NCBI RefSeq assembly: GCF_037392515.1
Contig: NC_090291.1
Span: 18,999,501 to 19,063,500 of the forward strand
Origin: Haliotis asinina
Taxonomy: Eukaryota > Mollusca > Gastropoda > Lepetellida > Haliotidae
Reading direction: 5' to 3'
Length of the DNA stretch: 64,000 bases
A program made the translations under genes and the position numbers. Each line of letters starts with the position of its first letter. The stretch's first letter is position 1. Positions 32,453 through 42,925 of this stretch are shown piece after piece. A model generated the notes under the pieces. It saw only the letters and a program-made list of their open reading frames with translations. It had not been told where the DNA came from and made no database searches.

Positions 32453-35400
32453 TCATCCTGAAAAACTATAGTACTTCCAGTTACTGTCACTGATGTTGGC
32501 ACCCCATCTACCAGTAAAAAGTTGACACGTCACAGTACTAGATGACGTCAAAGTCTGAAAGGCGTCACAGTTTATTTGTTCTCGGCATCGATCGGCACAT
32601 GCTGGTATGGATTCAACGTCTGTCTGAAGAAGTGGTGTCTCTGAGCGTTTCAGTCCTGAATCCAATGTAAACTGCAGCCAGTGATCTGGGGTTTAAAAAT
32701 AGAAATTACACAAAAATACTCATCATATATTGCATTTATAGTGTATCTGTTTTCTTAAACAACAGAGAGTAAATGTTCAGGAATATAAATGTACTTCGTC
32801 CTCAGTGGTGGTGTGTGGTCTTGTTCGTAGCGCGCAGGCCACAAATCAGTTGAACTTAAGCAACGTTGGGCGCGGTCCTCGGATGGGTGACCGTGTTTGG
32901 CTGACAGATTCTAGAGCTTAAGTCCTGCCCTACAACGAAGCACATGCGATACATGTGGTCTCACCTAAGGCGAGTGAGTTTGGCAAACCTGCATCTTGTT
33001 CAAACACGTTGAACCAATCAGTGTTGCTTAAAATAGCGACTGCATCGCAAAGCCTAAATAGGTATTCTTGAAGAACATTGCGTACTCATTCTGTGTGAAT
33101 ACATTTACGGTACAGAGGATGCAGTATTGTACCTACATCCTGGAGCAGTGTACATGAGCATATGTATATTCTACTAAGACAGGGAACAGTGGGGTAGCTT
33201 AGTGGTGAATGCGTTTGCTCATCACGCCGAAGATTCGGGTTTGATTCCCCACATGTGAACAATGTGTGAAGCACATTTCTAGTGAAACCTGTCGTGATGT
33301 TGCTGGAATATTGCTAAAAGCTGCGTAAATCCCAAGTCTCTCACTCTGCTGTCATACTGCAAGTACGTACGTTCAGCAGCTTAGACCACGGCCCGCCAAA
33401 AGCAAATGAATAAACATACCAATCAACCATCATCGTCTTTGACTGTTTACATGACTGTTAACGCAGATTGATACATCTTTTGACTAACTCAGGTCATAGA
33501 TCCATAAATTTGAGAGTCATTCTACTGGATATATATCATTATAATTACTATTAATTAGTATTATTTGATACATTTAATCACTTGTATATTGTAACACTCC
33601 ATCTACACACGTCGTGACCCGTGAAGGTCCCGGGATAGAATAGGCCTTCAGCAACTCACGGTTGCCATGGCGACTATGCTTGTCGTAAGAGGCGACTAAC
33701 GGGATCGATGCTCATGCTGTTGATCACTGGGTTGTCTGGTCCAGACTTGATTATTTACAGACCTTCGTCATATAGCTGGAGTATTGCTGAGTGTGGTGTA
33801 AAACTAAACTCACTCACTCACTCACTCACTCACTACTCGTGTCATACTGACGGAATGATAGTATACCCACACATCAAATGAAGCAAAAGACGAAATATGC
33901 ATGTTCTCAACTTGAAATGTAGAATTCGCTTTAGAAAAAAATACCATCCTCTCCTTTTAGGAGCTAAAATCATTAAATACTGGATCCACTTGCAAGGTGA
34001 GGGGACCCGTGAAGGTCCCGGGGTAGAATAGGCCTTCAGCTACCCATGCTTGTCATAAAAGGTGACTATGCTTGTCGTAAGAGGCGACTAACGGGATCGG
34101 GTGGTCAGACTAGCTGACTTGGTTGACACATGTCATCGGTTCCCAATTGCGCAGATCGATGCTCATGTTATTGATCACTGGATTGTCTGGTCCAGACTCG
34201 ATTATTTACAGACCGTCGCCATATAGGTGGAATATTACTGAGTGCGACGTAAAACTAAACTCACTCACTCACTGCAAGGTGAGGGCTATCTCTAATTACC
34301 TGCCCTTGATCTCCATTTGCCATTTTCATTGCTGTGCACGGGACGCTGAAATTTTATGGACGCAACATTGGCGCCCACCGTGGGGCCATGAAATGTTCGA
34401 GCTCCAGAACCACAGATCTTCTGATCCAAAGTCGGACAGGTTGTCCACATGATCAAAGAGGCCCTGCTTCATACTTGCCTGTCAACAAAAGGCGCGTCCC
34501 AAACCGCATAGCAGGGCACAGAGAGTTATTTTGCTCAAATATGAATTGAGCATTGGGCACCATTAAAGCGGCCCTAAAATCTCTGAGTCCCGCACAATGC
34601 CACCACAAAAAGAGAAATCCTGAAGCACAGGCAAACTGTAGTGCAAATGGGGTTGGGCAGCATAGAGAATATGACAAGTCTTCATATATGCCAGCGAAGC
34701 TAGCAAAGGTTGTCAACGCACTACCTTTGCTTCGGATCGAAAAATATTTTTCATGTCAAGATAAAATATCGCCATGGTCAAAGGTTCACTCCCATTTCCT
34801 CACTTGGTTGTGCTCTTAGATTCCCTACTTCATGTTTAATAATTACTCACGTGAAATATGTTTTATTCAACATTTTCAGCGCCACCCGTGGTATTCAGAT
34901 CGTTCTTCGCCTCCATTACCCCTGCCAGCTTCGGGTTGAAAGGCGTGACGGAACAAGAATAAGCAGAAATTGAAAAGAAATACCATATTGCCTAATTTTA
35001 TCATGAACCTGTTGGGGTTTATCTGTCTTGTATGTCGTCGCTATTGTTAGAATTTTCGCAACATTTATTCTACATTAAAAGACTTCTGGCGTAATGGGCG
35101 AATGAAGCAGGGGAGGTAACTGTAAGCATTCCATATGGAATAATGCCCTCCCGTTCCTTCACTTCGTTGAACCGGAAGCTGGAAGGGGTAATGGAGGCGA
35201 AGAACGGTCAAATATACCACGAGTTGCGCTTAAAATGTTGAATAGAAATATTTCACATGAGTAATTGTTCAACATGGTTTAACACTGTCAATACACCTGG
35301 TACCCAGTGAACAGTGATGACAAGATTGAATCTATAAAATATTCATAGGTCAAGATTGCATTTAGTGACCTGTATACATACTCTTCGTGACCATCGTCCT

Positions 35401-37412
35401 TGAACTTGGTCTAATCAGTAAACTGTATGCTACATTATTGAGCACGTGCCCTAACATTGATAGGAAATAAGTCACTTCTGTAAGCGACATTTAAAAGCTG
35501 GTCTGATAAAGACGAACACTTGTTTATAGGTCAACAGCTTCTATTGTTGCACTAGATGCGGCGTTGCGGTGTATATCCTAACACCATTATCACGCAAGGG
35601 AAGATAACCTGTCTTGTAACGATGTTAGGATCTACACCGAATCGCCGCATCTTTTGCAATATTTTGCCACAAACAGAAACATAGGGTCTATTGGTCATAA
35701 ACACGTGACATATGTTCTTTTGTGGGCTTTTGCAACCACCCCCCGCTCCTCCCGAACCTTACTTCCACACACGTGAAGGCCTTTGACCTCGACCTCGTTG
35801 ATATCAAGGGGTCGATCATCCGATGAATCCATAGTGACCTTGACCTTACGTGCTGTTAATGTCTGATCACATGGTATTGTAATGGTGACGAAGCTGGCGA
35901 AACTCGCCGGGTAGTAGTGACAACGTTGCGTGACTGGAGCTGCAGTTTGGTGATCAGATGTCAGGTCAATTGTGAAGTTACGGAATCGGCCAGCTGAAGA
36001 ACAGATAATGAGTGAGTGAATGTCACGGGGGCCACCAGAAATGGGAATGACAATGATGCAATCAACAACAAAAAAGAAGTATTCTTTTCTATTTTTTTCT
36101 CTCAGGGACCATGTTCCATTTGTTATTGTTTGTTTGTTGCTTAGCGCCGTTAACATCGTTCAACGTAACTGAGAATCGATGCCATGTGTTAACCAAGTCA
36201 GCGAGCCTGACCAACCGATCCCGTCAGTCGCCACTTACGACAAACATGGGTCACTGAAGATGAATTCTAATGCGGATCTTCACCTGCTAGTTCCAGTTGT
36301 ATCGGTAACAGTTGTAAATCTGATGAAGTGACTATCTGCAGAATTCGTGTTCATCACGAAAAGTGAGTGAGTTCAAACACAATTAATGTTAAAAAAGTAC
36401 TTATCCACCACATATGCTATTTGTTGGCTTATTTTGTGGTTTCTCTCCGCATTCAGCAACATTCCAGCTATATGACGACGGATTATGTAATGATAATCGT
36501 GTCTGGATAAGACAATTCAGTGATCAAGAGCATGAGCACCGATCTATGCAACTGGGATAGGATGGCATACGTCAATCAAGTTGTCATGTACTGAGTACAG
36601 AAACGTTCTTATAATTATTATCTTAACTGATATTTCCCGTCTCCACCCCCTCCATTCCCACCAGTCACCCTTATCCCCCTTCAATCTTCTATACCCTCTA
36701 CAGAAACGTTAAAGTTATTTTATGTATCTATACATCGGTAATAACCTTACAAAACCGCGATGATGCCAAATATACGATGTCTTTTACGTAATTTATCTGA
36801 GAACTGAAATGGAAAAATAAATGGAAAAAAAATCATTTAGCATTAAGACAGTCGTAAGTTCGTGTAAGGCACTTACGGCCTTAGCGTTAAGACAGCTTCG
36901 AAAATCTAGCCTGAATACCAGGTCTATTTTTAATACCGTGAACGTCCGGGGTAGAATAGGCCTCCAGCAACCCATGCTTGCCATGAAAGGCGAATAACGG
37001 GATCGGGTGCTCAGGCTCGCTGACTTGGTTGACACATGTCATCAGTTCCCAAATGCGCAGATCGATGCTCATGGTGTTGATCACTGGATTATTTACAGAC
37101 CGTCACCACTTAGCTGGAATATTGCTTCCAGTAGTGCGCCGTAAAACTAAACTCACTCAATCGAGATAGGAAATGTGTGCGTAACCAATTCCGCTTACTT
37201 ACGGCAGCAGTCTCTGCTGGTGACGGTGACACTGGTGATGGTGTAGGAGTTGAGTAGATCCACTTCCCACCAGTGATATGGGACTGATACTTCTGTAGAC
37301 GAGTGAATGGCAGTAGTTTTGTCCCCATCCACCGCTGCAGATGGTGGGTAGATATCCCGGTAAGAATCCATAGTGGCTGGCTTGTATAGCGCCACGTTTG
37401 AGAAGGCGTATA
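32453..37412 (-). CDS. Gene B: F-type lectin plus PAN/apple-like domain, paralogue of gene A (first exon not found)
   Basis: Exons on minus are 37203-37412, 35763-35993 and 32453-32685, with GT-AG borders and phase 1 throughout; together they give 224 residues. The lectin domain shows FSNVALYKPATMDSY, SAAVDGDKTT, WWEVDLL, VTSRDCC, RFRNFTIDL, LTARKVKVTM and KGLHVCG. The PAN module shows LQFTLDSGLKRSET, ACADRCREQINCDAFQT and TCQLFTG, and ends YYSFSG then TGA. The first lectin exon is exactly as long as in gene A (210 nt); the second is 15 nt longer. A secreted glycan-binding role is inferred by homology. No exon supplying a signal peptide and a phase-1 donor was found upstream within about 7 kb, so the 5' end is missing, distant or lost. 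Intron 2 (3.1 kb) is filled with repeats. All visible exons are uninterrupted, suggesting coding constraint. RDCC again replaces R-x-D-C-C. Confidence 0.75.
32815..32990 (+). repeat. 5S-rRNA-like sequence (possible 5S-derived SINE or 5S pseudogene)
   Basis: The stretch 32852-32905 matches the promoter half of eukaryotic 5S rRNA as I know it: AACTTAAGCAACGTTGGG (box A region), then CTCGGATGGGTGACCG (box C region). Upstream 5S sequence is only weakly retained and the downstream part is unrelated. It is therefore not an intact gene. It lies in gene B intron 2. Confidence 0.7.
33190..33350 (+). repeat. Type A SINE
   Basis: Full order: GGGTAGCTTAGTGGTGAATG, GGGTTTGATTCCCCACATG, GCTGGAATATTGCTAAAAGC, TGCGTAAATCCCAAG. 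Located in gene B intron 2. Confidence 0.9.
33612..33832 (+). repeat. Type B SINE with internal deletion
   Basis: A well-conserved head (ACCCGTGAAGGTCCCGGGAT) reaches GCGACTAACGGGATCGATGC, where about 50 bp of the family body is missing, then continues to a (CTCA)n tail. Confidence 0.9.
34004..34272 (+). repeat. Type B SINE, full length, perfect 13-bp target duplication
   Basis: The best-preserved copy in the window, 269 bp, from GACCCGTGAAGGTCCCGGGG to the CTCA-repeat end. TGCAAGGTGAGGG occurs exactly at 33991-34003 and 34273-34285, proving retrotransposition as a unit. Confidence 0.97.
34286..34625 (+). mobile_element. LTR-retrotransposon fragment with a tRNA-Lys-type primer-binding site
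   Basis: TGGCGCCCACCGTGGGGC at 34369-34386 differs at one position from the complement of the 3' end of eukaryotic tRNA-Lys(CUU) as I know it. It directly follows ...GCAACAT, as if an LTR ended in CA. The preceding 80 bp and the sequence left of the SINE insertion would then be LTR, and the following sequence a leader. No gag or pol frame is seen; the foldback element cuts in at 34626. It belongs to a different family from the two solo LTRs. Confidence 0.45.
34626..35276. mobile_element. Foldback DNA transposon, copy 2, right arm truncated
   Basis: Begins CACAGGCAAACTGTAGTGC and follows the 9281-10115 copy through the unique centre. It stops inside the right arm at GAGTAATTGTTCAACATG, where gene B intron sequence resumes. 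Without the right terminus it cannot transpose. Confidence 0.85.
35553..35655. repeat. Short hairpin element (~100 bp, arms ~32 bp)
   Basis: The left arm AGATGCGGCGTTGCGGTGTA...ATCCTAACA is the near-exact reverse complement of the right arm ending CACCGAATCGCCGCATCT. This is a small palindromic MITE-like insertion, about 110 bp from the gene B exon at 35763-35993, in intron 2. Confidence 0.7.
36011..36050 (-). repeat. Type A SINE remnant
   Basis: GAGTGAGTGAATGTCACGGG then GGCCACCAGAAATGGG, the reverse of the family body. It lies about 20 bp upstream of a gene B acceptor. Confidence 0.6.
36130..36292 (-). repeat. Type B SINE, internally deleted
   Basis: The reversed tail (TTGCTTAGCGCCGTTAACAT) joins GAGAATCGATGCCATGTG, and the reversed head ends GCGGATCTTCACC. 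In gene B intron 1. Confidence 0.85.
36420..36582 (-). repeat. Type B SINE, 5' part missing
   Basis: Reversed order: CCGCATTCAGCAACATTCCA, CGTGTCTGGATAAGACAATT, GAGCATGAGCACCGATCTAT. In gene B intron 1. Confidence 0.85.
36934..37162 (+). repeat. Type B SINE beside gene B lectin exon
   Basis: From TACCGTGAACGTCCGGGGTA to GCCGTAAAACTAAACTCACT. It is antisense to gene B and ends about 40 bp from the donor of exon 37203-37412. Confidence 0.9.
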
Positions 37413-37870
37413 CTGAGAAAAGATAAAGCCAGGTTAGAGCAAAATATCAAAAACAGTTTTTCATACTAAGGAGGTGCCAGGGTAGCCCAGTGGTTAAAGT
37501 TCTAGCCTGTCACGCCGGGGACCTGAGTTCGAGTCCATACTGAGTGGCTGGTTTAGCGCCACGTTTTAGACTGAGAACAGATACAAGCGAGGCTATCACA
37601 AACACGAACATCCTCTCAGGCCGTGGCAGCACAGTAGTTAACTACTTGATCGTCACCTGAGTTCGACTCCATACAAACGTGACTATGAGGCACCACATTT
37701 TAGAAGACGTAGACTAAAAAAAGATACAAGGAAGGTTAGAACAAATAATCAAAAACACTTTTTCAGCCTAAGGGGTTGTCGGGGTAGCACAGAGGTGATA
37801 GTGCTTGCTCGTTAGACCTGCGATCTGAGTTCGAGTCTACATGTGGGTTCAACGTGTGCAACATTTCGAG
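37380..37870. repeat. Three diverged direct copies of the gene B exon edge plus a SINE head
   Basis: Copy 1 (37380-37540) holds the real exon start (TAGCGCCACGTTTGAGA), AAAACAGTTTTTCATACTAAGG and a tRNA-like head (GGTAGCCCAGTGGTTAAAG). Copy 2 (about 37548-37680) holds TTAGCGCCACGTTTTAGACT and another head. Copy 3 (about 37685-37865) holds GGCACCACATTTTAGAAGAC, AAAACACTTTTTCAGCCTAAGG and GGGTAGCACAGAGGTGATAG. Copies 2 and 3 no longer read as exons. Confidence 0.65.
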
Positions 37871-37969
37871 GTGCATAACCTGTTTTTGTCGGTTTGTTGG
37901 CAAAGGCAGCTTAAACCGGCACTAATCTTAGAAACATTACAACATGTATGAATGTGTGGTTGGGTTTGA

Positions 37970-38047
37970 CCAGAAATGACCTCCACACTTTCCACTTATG
38001 TGAGGAATCGATCGAACGCTTTAACCACTAGGCTACCCTACCGCACC
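37970..38047 (-). repeat. Type A SINE head
   Basis: GGAATCGATCGAACGCTTTA then ACCACTAGGCTACCCTACCG is the reversed tRNA-like head. Confidence 0.75.
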
Positions 38048-38287
38048 CATTCTCTGGAACAACCGGTGTTTACCGTTTAACAACGAACGCACACTAACAA
38101 ACCAAATCAAGGGGGCAGCAAACCGAGTGAAAGCAAAGCCAAATGATCCAAAAGTCTGCCTTAAAAGTTTAAAAAGTCGTCAGTACTTCACGAACCAAGG
38201 TCTGATTCCAGCAAAAGAAAATTGCATCTGATTCTTCTTGTAAGTATGAAGTACACATGTCCTGTGAGTATATGCATATAATACTCT

Positions 38288-38502
38288 AACTATGCTTGTC
38301 GTAAGAGGCGACTAACGGAATCAGGTGGTCAGGCTCGCTGACTTGATTGACACATGTCATAGGTTCGCAATTGCGCAGATCAGTGCTCATGCTGTTGGTC
38401 ACCGGAATGTCTGGTCCAGACTCTATTATTTACAGACCGGTTCCAGATAGCTGGAATATTGCTGAGTGCGGCGTAAAACTAAACTCACTCACCCACTCAG
38501 AT
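38288..38502 (+). repeat. Type B SINE, 5'-truncated
   Basis: Starts at ATGCTTGTCGTAAGAGGCGA and ends GTGCGGCGTAAAACTAAAC plus CTCA repeats. Confidence 0.92.
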
Positions 38503-39439
38503 ATACTGGAGTAAGTTAGTGTTAGTTAGGAATGTATGTAAATTTTGAAATTATGAATAATGAGCTATTTATTCATTGTCATACTGATAAAATATCACTC
38601 ATGAAAATACCAATATCCTTAACTTATTTTTTTCCAATATAGATAGGCAAAGGAGGATACTAACTATAGAGTGATGACCATGACTATGGACTGAAAACAA
38701 AATTGTATATCAACAATACAGTGTGGAGGCAATTATCATATTAACATGTAACTTGTATATAAACAGGTGTACCCCACCATTCCCCCATATGCTTGAGAAC
38801 GCTATGTGTTTAACGTTATATGTAGAATCTAGCAAGACGTCGCTCGTGTGTAATTCTATATACTAAAATGGTGATAAACATTAAGGTGCTGTACGCTTTG
38901 ACGGAATATAAATCCGACCCGATAAGTATATAATCCTCTTCATTGATTTATGCACTTTCCAAATGCGAGAGGACATGGGTTTTCTCAAGAACCGTGTGCA
39001 CAAAACGGAAAAGGTTTTACGCGGTCGGTCGAAGATAATGATTTCTACTGATACACAGTTTTTGTTCAACAACACTCTGAATGTTTTACATCAGAAATCG
39101 ACACACGTAATGCGAATGAAAGCAAATATGAGAACAATTTCAAAGAATAATCAAACTGCATCCTCTCTTTTTCATATGCGTTGCTGGGCACACATTGTTT
39201 GTGACAGGGGTAAACATCTATCCCTTGCATTACATAGAACCTTTTTGTCGCGTTAAGATAACATCGCATCCACTGGTAAATACTATTCAAAGAGGCTTTG
39301 AACTCACGTAGTAAACCGGGAGCCTCGGTCTTGAATCTCTTTTTACACTTCTTTCATCAACATATAGGGAAGACAAGTAAGTCACCCTGCCCTTTCTCTG
39401 GAACTGACATGGAAACCTAAGAGCCATCCTCGCTATTTC

Positions 39440-40535
39440 ACAAAGAAGATACAGTCGATACGACATCAACTTGATGCCAGACACTCAGATCCGCAGACGA
39501 TTAGAGATCAAGCATTCTCGACGGAGTCTCTTGCTATTTTCAACACTCACAAAAGAGGAGCTGCGCATCAGGATGAAGAATGCCAAGCAAACCTACTGTA
39601 CCCTCGATACTTTGATATCTATTTTCTCCCAGTTATCACCAAAATTATCAGTCTCTCCATTTCATCTGGTTCAATGCCATCAATGCTGAAATGTACCATC
39701 TTTAAAGAGATAGTCAAGAAACCCAGACAATCCATTCTTCCTTTCATCTCGAAAGTTGTTGGAAAAACAGTGACGCATTGAAGGACCTTGGCACTGTAAT
39801 AGCCTCAAACTTTGATGTGAACAAACAAGTTGGCTATTTGTCTCGATCTTGTCACATACAGCTTTGGTAATTTACGAAATTTACGAATTTTAGAGCATGC
39901 CTGACTATACGTATGCCACGAAATTATTGATATTTTCAATTCATAATTTCGAGGATGGACTATAGTAACAGCCTCCTCGATGGTGCTCCAAAAATGACAT
40001 AAGCAGATTTAAATCAATCCAGAACAAAGCGGCGTCTTGTTTCACCCTCCCCAAAATCAGACCATACCACCACGATCCTCAAAAACCTCCATTATCGTCC
40101 TGTTCAACAACGAATCAGCTTGAAACTTCTCAATCCTAGCTTTTCAGTGTTATTCTCATACTGCTCCATCTTTTGATCTCATCCAGTCCTGTGTTCGATC
40201 CTGATCTTTCCGCTCAGAATCTCATCAGTTATTCACTGTGCCTAAAGTCAAATTGTGCAATTAAGGACAACGAGCTTTTTCCCATTGCGCAACGTGCCAG
40301 TGGTACATGCTCCCCTAAGAACTACGTATTTCTCCACCCTACTCTCCTTTCCGGACGTCTCTTTTGACCCTTTATCATCCCATCTTTGCTGTTGTTATTT
40401 CATTATCAAATTTACATGCACTGTATATACACTGGTGTAGCCAATCATTCCACCATATCATGTTTCAAAACAGTATGGAAATCAATATCGAGAAGTACTG
40501 TTCTGAAAAGACGTTAATCATCCTTTAAGCTTCGT
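39440..40535 (+). pseudogene. CR1-like LINE reverse-transcriptase remnant
   Basis: Through several frameshifts the plus strand reads FLPVITKIISLSISSGSMPS, KEIVKKPRQ, then PFISKVVGKTV, the stretch before the RT palm in CR1-type elements. Most of the palm is missing. The text resumes near 39955 with the post-RT region (a DYSNSLLDGAPK-like block, HHDPQKPPL, QRAFSHCA, ELRISPPYSPFRTSL). Frames at 40173-40440 are fragments of it. Confidence 0.65.
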
Positions 40536-40609
40536 CGTCATCTCTGTGCCTGGAACTTCTATATATATACAACAAACCTGATCTTGTCCTATTTGATAAA
40601 GCCAATGAA

Positions 40610-40915
40610 TTTATTTATGGCATTGAATTTTCTGTTTTCTGTCCATGTCTAGCTTGCATGCCTATGAAATTTTCTCGCTTGCATCCCAAGTACACTGTCG
40701 TCAGGCTCCCCATGGTTCTCGGTGCCCTTGGTTTGGTACATCCGGATCTCTTGGCGCAGAACAGGAGAGTGCTCGGGTTCAGCACCGGGAGCACAGCCCT
40801 TCTGACAATCTGGGTAATGCAGAAGGCTGCGGTGATGGGGAGCCTCCATATTCTACGGAATGTTCTTGGTTCAGAAAAAGAGAAAGAATAATAGAAAAGA
40901 AAATAGATTAAAAAT
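40610..40915 (+). pseudogene. C-terminal tail of a second LINE ORF2
   Basis: The frame 40658-40891 (LGALGLVHPDLLAQNRRVLG, then LLTIWVMQKAAVMGSLHILR and NVLGSEKEKE) resembles the conserved VVGALG...LLQKTALLGTARILRKVL ending of many invertebrate non-LTR elements. An A-rich 3' end (40895-40926) follows, as expected for a LINE insertion. Confidence 0.6.
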
Positions 40916-41776
40916 AAAAAAATAAAAGGGATATCCATATGACAGACACCGTCACCCAGCGAGAAATTAGTGTCTGTTATCGAGTGAATAGCAGACAAGA
41001 AAGGTCACAAAGTACCGAAGTTTCCATGTCTAGGCTTCTAAAAATTATACATTGTTACATACACGGAAATGCGTTTGGTTGGTCGATGATTTAGCTTTTC
41101 AGCAACAAAACACTGCGCCGGAGTTTCTTGAAGATGGTTTGGCATCTGGGCTCTTATACGCTTTACATGGTGAAAAACTGTGTTATTCATGTGCTCTGTC
41201 AAGGAAATTGGTATTTCCTGTTAGGACCATTTCATATGCTTCAGTTGTTGTACTGTAGGTAACGGTACAGTAGTTTAACTAATAAGCTGGCAAGGAAAGA
41301 AAACAATATATAGTATTACAGTCTTTTATATCTATAACTATTTATATTTATGATAGTTCAACTTCAATTAATGCGCTGTAGACCTTTTTTTAATGTCTTA
41401 AAGACACACATGACATATGATACACCAAAACGTTACTTATTTTCTGTTATAATGAATGTGTTATGAAGGTTTCCGTGGTTTGTCAGCCGACGTTTACGGC
41501 GTTTAAGTGCGTTTTTCTTCAGGGCGTCCATCTTAGACGTGACTTTATTGCAGCGGTTAGTTTTCGTGCTTCTGGATTGGTTGATGCAAAGGATGATACT
41601 CCTGAGGTGCCTTGCTGACTTCATCGTCACAACGTGGATGGATTGTCCAGTGGGATTCATGGTACTCCTTAACCACTGATCCAAGGACGAACAACAACTC
41701 GGAATGCGTTCATCAAAGACTGAACAGAGGTCTTTTTCGCCACCATTCCAGCATTTACAAACTTTGAACTTCTTCA

Positions 41777-41835
41777 GTGAGTGAGTTAAAAGTCACAGTG
41801 GCAACATTTCAGCCATATTGTGACGAAAACAAGTT
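41777..41835 (-). repeat. SINE tail fragment
   Basis: AGTGAGTGAGTTAAAAGTCA and ATTTCAGCCATATTGTGACG, the reverse of the third-family tail. Confidence 0.5.
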
Positions 41836-42009
41836 GCAAATTCATCATAAATACATGTAAATTATGAAAACCTGTCAACGAAGGACAGTAAAACAACTAG
41901 GTTATCGCAGATTCAGATATTAAAATAGTGATGAAGTCTAAAAATTTTAACTAATGATGAAAATACAAAGTAAAAATATATTGCCAGAAACCGAAGGCAG
42001 ATCTCCATA

Positions 42010-42090
42010 CTAGAGACCATGGGGATTTACAGTACATTTGCCTGCTGCATGGACCCTATCTGGATTTACACCGTCCTTTCAGTCGCTATC
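42010..42090 (+). repeat. Interspersed repeat block
   Basis: GACCATGGGGATTTACAGTA and GGATTTACACCGTCC, shared with 14200 and 15035-15300. Confidence 0.45.
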
Positions 42091-42416
42091 AATTTGGGAA
42101 ATCTAGCTATACATTAAAATACACGTATTTAACGATTAATAACGTGGAATGCTTTAATTTACTTTGAATGTTTGTGGACTTACATACCCTCTCAGGAGGA
42201 CAATAAGTTTACAGTGATCTTACCCCCTATGAGGATACAACCACTGATTTACTAATTTAAAATTCCAATCATAAAATCTATTTCCAAATCGCTTAACAAG
42301 TCTAATTCTTTTTAAAATTCAATAATTAAATGAGAACTGATTTTGTTAAAAAGATCCATCGTAGTTCGTGATTTGAAATAGGAACTTCTTCAGAGAGTTG
42401 AACAGAGGCTGACGAA

Positions 42417-42698
42417 ATGAGTGAGTGAGTTTAGTTTTACGCCGCTCTCAACAATGTGCCAGCTGTATGTCGGCGGTCTGTAAATAATCGCGTCTGAACC
42501 TGTCAATTCAGAGATCAACGTCATTAGCATCGATCTGCGCGATTGGGAACCGATGACATGTGTCAACCAAGTCAGGTAGTCTGGGCACCCGGTCCCATTA
42601 GTAGTCTCTCACGACAAGCACAATCGCCTTTTGTGGCAAGCATTGGTTGCTGAAGACCAACTCTTTCCAGATTTTCACGGGTCCTCACAAGATGAGTC
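42417..42698 (-). repeat. Type B SINE, near full length
   Basis: From GAGTGAGTGAGTTTAGTTTT to the reversed head ATTTTCACGGGTCCTCAC. All internal blocks are present. Confidence 0.95.
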
Positions 42699-42837
42699 AG
42701 ACTGACATAAGTGCATGTAACCATGAAGGAAGCAAGGGTACAAAGACATTAACAATCGGCTGGCATGCCGCAACTAAGCCTGGATATATTTTGTCACCTT
42801 GGATGAATAGTTTGAACACGTATTCAGAACAGATTTT

Positions 42838-42925
42838 TAAGTAGAACAGATGGTTAAGTAGAACCGATGGTTAAGTAGAACAGATGGTTAAGTAGAACCG
42901 ATGGTTGAACAGAACAGATGGTAAA
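42838..42925 (+). repeat. 18-bp minisatellite
   Basis: About five copies of AAGTAGAAC[AC]GATGGTTA; the last units are degenerate. Confidence 0.9.

Noticed and set aside
32815..32990. Functional 5S rRNA gene
   Set aside because: Only the internal promoter half matches; the 5' and 3' parts are not 5S.
36793..37084. Minus frames rich in SINE-derived peptides (SEPEHPIPL)
   Set aside because: The same peptide pattern recurs at every minus-read type B SINE, so it comes from the repeat.
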